The notes below the pieces were generated by a model that worked only from the letters and a program-made list of their open reading frames with translations, made no database searches and was not told where the DNA came from. The translations under genes and the position numbers were made by a program. Below, piece after piece: positions 57,772 to 64,000 of a stretch of 64,000 nucleotides of DNA. The number at the start of each line of letters is the position of its first letter. Positions within the stretch are counted from its first letter, which is position 1. This DNA comes from Bugula neritina (taxonomy: Eukaryota > Bryozoa > Gymnolaemata > Cheilostomatida > Bugulidae). The stretch lies in assembly GCA_964035545.1 (NCBI GenBank), contig OZ037768.1, forward strand, positions 605,501-669,500, read 5' to 3'.

Positions 57772-60700
57772 TTAGATATCAACCACTGGCGTTCTGTCAT
57801 CGTACACAATTGGTGCATATATGTCGGTGTTGCGGCTTTTCTTCTTAAGGAAGTGGTAATGATGCCGCGGCAGCCGACAGAGAAATATGAACTGGCAGCC
57901 ATCCTAAAACACAGGATGCTTAAAGTAAATCAAACAGCTTTGCATATCATTATAATATATTAGCAGTGGTATCAAAGGCCTTTAGGTTGAGAGTCTATTT
58001 AATATGGTGGCATAGAGTTATGCTACCCTTAGAGCCAAAATATTGATGCAAACATTAACCAAGACACATTTAGTACACTTCACATTGATACTAGTGAGAA
58101 AAAGCAGACGTACTCGGACAAGGAGAGGCAACTCCATCCAGAAGTCTGAGTTGGGCAGACGATCACATCCTGTCCTGCCCTTCACGGTGCCTCTGATCAG
58201 CCCAACAATCAGGTAGACAGAGAAGATAAAGGCTGAGGTGATGAGAATGAGAGATCCAGGGCTAAAGTCATGGTTAGTATATAGTGGTATCCTTGAGTTT
58301 GGTTTGTCATTCAAACAGACGTACTTTGAAGTGTATTCCAGAACCTGTCAATGTCAACAAATACTTCACATGGCGTCTGCTCTGCGTAATACAACTACCA
58401 TGCTGGGTGAAATGAGTCGTTACGTTGGCATCTATACCTTATAAATATAGCACATGCTTATAGCAACTTTCATTTTCTATTGTTGGAAGATTTCACAAGT
58501 ATAAGATATTGCAACAAGCATATCACTCTGCAACAAGCATATCACTCTGCAACAGAACTCATGGTTTTAGTTATCCTGAAGATGGCTAAACTTACGGGTG
58601 AGTACGACCTGCAGCCTGAAACACACTTCAAATAGCCTGAGCTCTGTGACTTGTGACATGTAAGCCTCACTATGGCCTTCTCCCTCGTACTGAAGTAAAC
58701 AATAGTACAACAAGGAGTTATCTTCTCTCATTTTTGCATAGCTGAGTTGTAACAGTAGGACACACAGACAGACATACAGACAGGCACACAGACAGACAAA
58801 AGTAACATAGCAACAAACAAGTAGAGAAAGCTACAGTGAAATGCAGTCAAAAATTTTTCAATTTCACTTCTGTCTAATTGAATCCAGGCATTTATCTGAA
58901 GGATTAGAATCATGTAGATTCAACCTCAGAACCTTGAATGAGCATCTTAACAATCTCACAGATCTCTTACGCTGACTACAAACCCAGGCAGCACACCAGT
59001 TGGTTGTTCCATTCCTCTGGAACTAAAGTTAGCTGTATTTATACTCACTTGTTTCTGTTTATATAGTGAAGCTCCAAGCTGCCGTTAGCGACAGCGAATG
59101 TACCTTCTTGTCCGAGATTGTGACAAACTCGGTTGTTGATGTTTCGAGCCACCTGAATGATACAGATATGTGCTATAGCATGTGTAACTATATAGCGTAT
59201 AATAACAGTATATCACATAGTAACATAGTATTATAATATGTGCAGATTGTATCACAAGGTATATAATATAATGTAATAGATGTAGATTACATTACATAAC
59301 ATCACACATACGTAAGTTTGGTGACAGAAGTTAGAAGACTGCGAGACAGAAGAGGGAAATTCTATATCAAATGGAACACAGGGACTCCACATATATGTTG
59401 GGCTTTCATCTGTAGGTGTAGTATTGTAGTATCTATTAATAGAACACATATCTATTAATAGAACACATATCTATTAATAGAACACATATCTATTAATAGA
59501 ACACATATTATTTTATTAATAAAATATATAATATATTATGATAATACAACGGTTTTTTGTAAGCAGTTAGGAATATGTTTTGTTCAGTCATTAACTAACC
59601 GGTGAAAAGCTAAACATAGCCTGGTTTGTATACATCTATTTTGCTAAAAACTTAAACAACTAAACATAAAGCTATAACAACAGGAACTAAAATATTATGA
59701 TTATTATATACTCCTTACTCATTATACAAACATAAGCTGTACAAACTATTGTCTGTAATCCTGAATAGGTAACCCTATTGTATTGTTATACTGTACAAAC
59801 CTTAGCTATTCATTGCATAGGCACAAAGCGTGTATTCAATTACCGCAAGGAGGCAATAGCTTTTAAAAAAAGACTCAAGGCTGACAAATATTTGTAAGTT
59901 TTTCCCTGTTTAGAATAATATTATGGTACACGTAATTTGAAACAGAAGGAATTTTATCACAGCATCTGCTATTTAGAATGCTTTTGATTACTGTTTGAGT
60001 AGAAGAGAAATTTTAATGAAACATGTTTTCAACTAATTTTAATAATAAATGTCTTGCTTTTGGTCTTTCTGTTCAGATGTTATACTATATTATGTTGTTT
60101 AGTAATATAAAGATACCGTAGTTTACCTGCTACGCTTGACGTATCACCAGCTAGAAGGAATGTGATTTATCATACGAGTTTACTGATAATGTATCAGATA
60201 TGTCTATCCAATGCTTACTAATTGCAGGGTGTTTACTCAGTTACTAGCAGTTGTACCAGCACGTATAGTACCAGTAGTTAATGTAGATGTTACCTCAAGA
60301 CACTAATCTTAAGTATCGCATTAAATTTCTTTAGTCTCCCAACCCACCTGCTTGAACCATCATATTTATCTCAAGCAACTTCAACGCAGGTGTTTGGTGA
60401 TGAAATAACAGCTAAGGAAATGCAGCTCAGTGTGTGTAGCACAGTTGTTCAAGTAGAGGAACAATGAGATCTAATTTTATAAATTAATTTGCTTGCTTCA
60501 TCCACCAATCTAGTACCCAGCTTCTGTTAAACCCCAGCCCCTACTAGATCCCAGCTTCATGGTATCCTTACATAACTAGTATAAAAACAATGAGCGTTAT
60601 GTGTAACTTTGCTGTTGTTTGTTTCTTGTTTTGGCAAGATGATGTTTTGGCAACCAAAAACTGGTTTAGGTTTGAACTAAGGGCTATAAAACCTTGAGAA

Positions 60701-61415
60701 AACAATAAAACACAAGATTTTTCTAATATTTTGGTATTAAATGTTTCTTTCCAAAATTTCAGAAAAAAATAAAGGAAAGTTCTTTGTTCCACACAGCTTA
60801 CCTCGTGTTTATGATGTATACTAGACACTATAGCATACAACCCCTATCCCTAGTTTATCATGTATGTATACTATACACTAGACACTAGACACTAGGCACT
60901 AGACACTATCATTATGACTATAGTATACAGACAATGGCAAGCACACGTATAGCTATAGTGAATAGTTATAGTGAATAGTTATAGTGAATAGTTATAGTGA
61001 ATAGTTATAGTGAATAGTTATAGTGAATAGTTATAGTGAATAGTTATACTTATAGTGATGTTTTACTTTAGTAGTCTGATTGCCTGTCTCTAACCTAATA
61101 GTAATATGCATTTCAAATAGAAACTTCAAACTGAACATTACAATAATTTAAAAGATTTTCAGTGGCTAAACAACCAACCAAATGTAAAGCAGAACACTTT
61201 TGTTATAAACACCACCTAACTTACGGGTTGTTTTTCAATCTTGTGTAATCATCTTTTAGATATATCCATTTAGTTCCAGCATTGGTAGAGAGTTCTGCTA
61301 TGCAGGCCGATTCTTTGCGGTACAGAATATCCCTGACTATCAGATCGGCCAGAGAAAACCGACAAACCGTGAGGAAAGATGAACACCAAAGCAGTTGCTC
61401 AGCAAACGCTTTCAT
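57772..61415 (-). CDS. Cation-dependent mannose-6-phosphate receptor-like protein
   Basis: Type I membrane protein of the M6P-receptor/MRH family; by analogy it sorts lysosomal enzymes between Golgi and endosomes. Six minus-strand exons keep phase: 61415-61225, 59432-59312, 59152-59049, 58689-58596, 58344-58114, 57903-57772, giving 290 residues (human receptor 277). A signal peptide covers about residues 1-23. The Cys-rich lumenal domain holds MWSPCVPFD, FCHQTYV, RVCHNLGQEGTFAV, LTCHKS and LEYTSKYVC. One transmembrane helix lies at residues 200-220 (GSLILITSAFIFSVYLIVGL). The tail carries LPNSDFWMELPLLVRDGCQF, strongly receptor-like, then a basic stretch and YAPIV, a YxxPhi-type endocytic signal near the end. 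Exon 4 uses the GTAAGT donor at 58595, which is needed for phase. The sugar-binding residues were not verified one by one. Confidence 0.85.
59433..59512 (-). repeat. 19-bp repeat of the M6PR-like exon 2 acceptor
   Basis: Four to five units. On the minus strand each is ATATGTGTTCTATTAATAG, and the last ATTAATAG is the acceptor of exon 2 at 59433. Confidence 0.88.
60955..61049. repeat. 15-bp repeat in M6PR-like intron 1
   Basis: Six units of ATAGTGAATAGTTAT in a 1.8 kb intron that otherwise shows no feature I recognise. Confidence 0.95.
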
Positions 61416-63249
61416 TTTCTCTAAGATGGAAGTTCACAGTATGACTTTCACTACATCTGTGACTAGCAAATCCAGGGTTAGAGTAAACTTTCCCACCTGA
61501 GTACTGAGTAAGAGCAGAAGAGTGCTGGTAGAGCAGACGTAGCAGAATGACTCATTCACTCACCAGGAACAGTAAAGTACTAGCACCGTATTGTCAATAG
61601 AAACACAGCTGTTGATAGTTCAATACACTTTATCACAAAGCAAGAGATAAGCATGAGTAGGTTCAATGAGTCAATTAACAATAACCCTCCCCTCTCAGCC
61701 AACCAAAATTACTCTTTTGTATTCAGTAAATATGCTTGTTTACAATTGCTAATTGAAACTAAACCCTATTGTTAAGCTGAATATTCTTTCGCAATACTGT
61801 CAACACGCAAGCAACAAATTTATGTTAATTTTATGCATTGCAGTAATTTCCTAAATAACATCAGAGGAGATGTAGACAAGCGGTTATGCAATGTGAAACA
61901 CTTATTAGAAGTTGTCCTATTCTAATAGAAACAGACTTGCGCGTTGAAGTAAGTTTCCGAAACAGAAATTGTGGGTTTTTAAAACTTTGCTGCTGAGTGC
62001 AGATATGCAGTAGACTGGCACTATAATGAGGGGGGCAACTTCTTACATCGCCAAAACAATTTTCTACAGCAACAACTTTACAGAAAACAAACCTTCTCAG
62101 TTGTTCCTGTGATGAAAATATATACTAAAAATTAATAAAAAAAAATATTTCAACAAATTATATGCAAAAATGAAGGCAGAGAGTGATTTCAAGTTATCTC
62201 CAGGTGTTTCAAGTTCCGTCAAGTATTTTTAGTTAGTTCAAGTTGTATTTATTATTTCAGGTGTTGATTTATGACAGAAACAAGAGAAAAGGGTGTTTTT
62301 AGTTATACCTAGAGTATAATCTTAAGTTATACTCATGTCCTAGAGTATGTCTCAAGTAATACCTGAAGTCTCTTAGGCTATACCTTGAGTATGTGCGTTG
62401 AATCTAGTTGGTTCCGTTTCTTAGCTTATCAATGATTTTTATTATATTATGTATAACAGATCAAATCTAATGTGAGGTGAAATTAAATAAATTTTATCAT
62501 ATTTTTTATTTAAATTTAAGAAATTTTAATAAAAATAGCTATAACAGCATACGACACTGTAGAAATGCATCATATTATTATAACATATAATATATATGTA
62601 TGGCTATAACAGATGAAATTTATTATTATATTTTAAATATAATACTATATAATATTATAAAATGTGATATTTTGAAGGATTTCATGACTGCAAACTTTCT
62701 GTCCAATCGGTACCTGCATTATATGCTGGGTAATCCCTCATATAAATATAATACATACGTAGACCTTGTGAAAAGCTTCAAGTTATACATATTTTAAGTA
62801 AATTACACAATCCTATATTAAAAGTCATTGTTGTTTTACTAACTCAACTTTGTGTCATTCTACATTGTGTTAGAAATTACCTTACTCTATTATATCATTG
62901 CAACTCTCTAACAATATAAATATAGCAATATATCTCGGTACTCTACAATAGCATATATAACAGAATTTTATCACTATTAGTAACAGGAATGAAAGGTCAA
63001 GGTTAAACAGCTTGCTGACTAAGCTAACCCATTAGATTATGCAATATTTACACTCAGTATTTCCATCAGAAGATTATTTTAGTCTATCACCAACTGGTAG
63101 CTGCTAAGAATATATTTGATGTAGTTGGAGTTATCATTCCTTCTACACTGGTTCATTATAGGAATTGTCTACACTTTATTTTCCTCCGCGTGCGTTGAAG
63201 GAAGAGCTGATATGACTAGACGAGTTGGTCTCACACGGTCTACCCTTCA
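61416..63249. other. Intergenic, PDE 3' end to M6PR-like 5' end
   Basis: AT-rich. Positions 62220-62400 carry loose TTATACCTAGAGTAT repeats. No exon was recognised. A minus-strand AATAAA at 63175-63180 lies about 70 bp past the PDE stop. Confidence 0.5.
63175..63180 (-). promoter_or_regulatory. Polyadenylation signal (PDE)
   Basis: AATAAA on the minus strand about 70 bp downstream of the stop. Confidence 0.6.
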
Positions 63250-63954
63250 CTATAGTTTCAAGTTTCCATTTTTGTCCACCCTACGATTGTTTTTATTGCT
63301 TTCCATAGTTGCCTTCTCTTTGATCTTTTTGTTTGCATCAGCCAGTTCCTGCCACTTGGACAGATTACTCCTAAAACAAGTTTTAATCAAATAGAAACTA
63401 ACACGAGAAGCTAAGAATGGATATTATTATGTTCTCCTGTGAATCTGTTTTTACTTGGACCTGTTGCTAGGTAACGGTAGTAACAACTTTTACTTACAAG
63501 GCTCCGTCAACCATTGGCTTTGATGCTGGTATGATTTGAGCCAGCAACTCATAGCAGGGGAGACAAATGCCAACTATAAACCCAACCTAAAAATATTTTA
63601 ATAGCGATTATCATTAATTTGTTATGTAAGCCGAATTTATGCTAAATTTATAGTAGAATATGTAAACTTGATTGAGCTCAGGGACTGTACTAAGCCTCTT
63701 ACCTGCACATCTCTAAGATTGCATAGCATGAGGCGCTACTGTGATGCAAAACTCACTCACATTTTATCACACTATGTGCTTCTCGACTGTCGAAATTATA
63801 AAACTTACTGTTTTTCTTGTAATAAACAATTTAATGAAAAGCCTAAAAATCTTGAATAGCCTGTGAAACCTACCTGAGATTCAGGCAGCTGATCAGCCTT
63901 AGTTCTATCCATCATAGCAATAGGAGTTATCCCTTGATCTCTTTCCTCATCTCC
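63250..63954 (-). CDS. cGMP-type 3',5'-cyclic nucleotide phosphodiesterase, C-terminal exons (PDE5/6/11 group)
   Basis: Hydrolyses cyclic nucleotides. Only the last three exons lie in the window: 63954-63874, 63586-63498, 63370-63250 (96 residues); the GAF and most of the catalytic domain lie beyond the right edge. Phase is continuous. The fragment covers the end of the catalytic domain: GDEERDQGITPIAMMDRTKA, then LPESQVGFIVGICLPCYELL containing the invariant Gln-Val-Gly-Phe-Ile of the nucleotide pocket, KPMVDGAL, and NLSKWQELADANKKIKEK. The PIAMMDRTKAD wording is closest to PDE6, within PDE5/6/11. The tail is basic and shows no CaaX prenylation box. Confidence 0.88.
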
Positions 63955-64000
63955 CTAATAGCATATAGAGCAACGCTATACTGTAGTCCCAACTCTTTTC

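Noticed and set aside
57727-57963. 78-residue plus-strand frame
   Set aside because: Antisense to the last exon of the M6PR-like gene (57903-57772), which has protein similarity and phase support.
58596-58609. M6PR-like exon 4 ending at TGCAG|GTCGTA
   Set aside because: It breaks the phase with exon 5; the GTAAGT donor 13 bp further on keeps it.

Overview
The window is nuclear DNA from an intron-rich, AT-rich animal. All eight recognisable genes are spliced, with GT-AG introns and exons mostly under 250 bp. The gene set (MED23, STK36/Fused, GALNS, a mannose-6-phosphate-receptor-like protein, a PDE5/6/11-type phosphodiesterase) points to an invertebrate metazoan. An early-branching lineage such as a sponge is my guess, not something the sequence proves. 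I built each gene model by hand from exon homology, splice sites and reading-phase continuity.

Layout, left to right: MED23 on the minus strand (22 exons, 18187 down to 564; its last ~320 residues lie off the left edge); an aldo/keto reductase on minus (22690-20028); a 2.9 kb AT-rich gap holding a 682-bp terminal-inverted-repeat element; an MTERF3-like gene on plus (25604-28248); a 54-residue Tom6-like micro-gene on minus (29508-28729); an arrestin-domain gene on plus (30283-34333); GALNS on minus (40028-35468); STK36/Fused on plus (41175-57113, 29 exons, 1,316 residues); an M6P-receptor-like gene on minus (61415-57772); and the last three exons of a PDE5/6/11-type phosphodiesterase on minus (63954-63250). 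GALNS and STK36 are head to head, as are the Tom6-like and arrestin genes. MTERF3/Tom6-like, arrestin/GALNS and STK36/M6PR-like are tail to tail. The genes belong to unrelated pathways (transcription, lysosome, Hedgehog/cilia, mitochondria), so this is not a functional cluster.

The striking feature is the tandem repeats. Dozens of minisatellites (units 12-60 bp) sit inside introns, and many are copies of an exon-intron junction. The repeat begins in the last or first bases of an exon, runs through the GT or AG splice site, and re-presents that splice site in every unit. The extreme case is STK36 intron 26: about 133 units of 24 bp, each with AG|GTGAGT, all in the same phase and with no stop codon over 3.2 kb. 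The same pattern appears in MED23, STK36, MTERF3, the arrestin gene, GALNS and the M6PR-like gene.

A second notable feature is a pair of duplicated GALNS exons encoding the metal-binding SDNGA segment. Their phases and lengths allow only one of the two per transcript.
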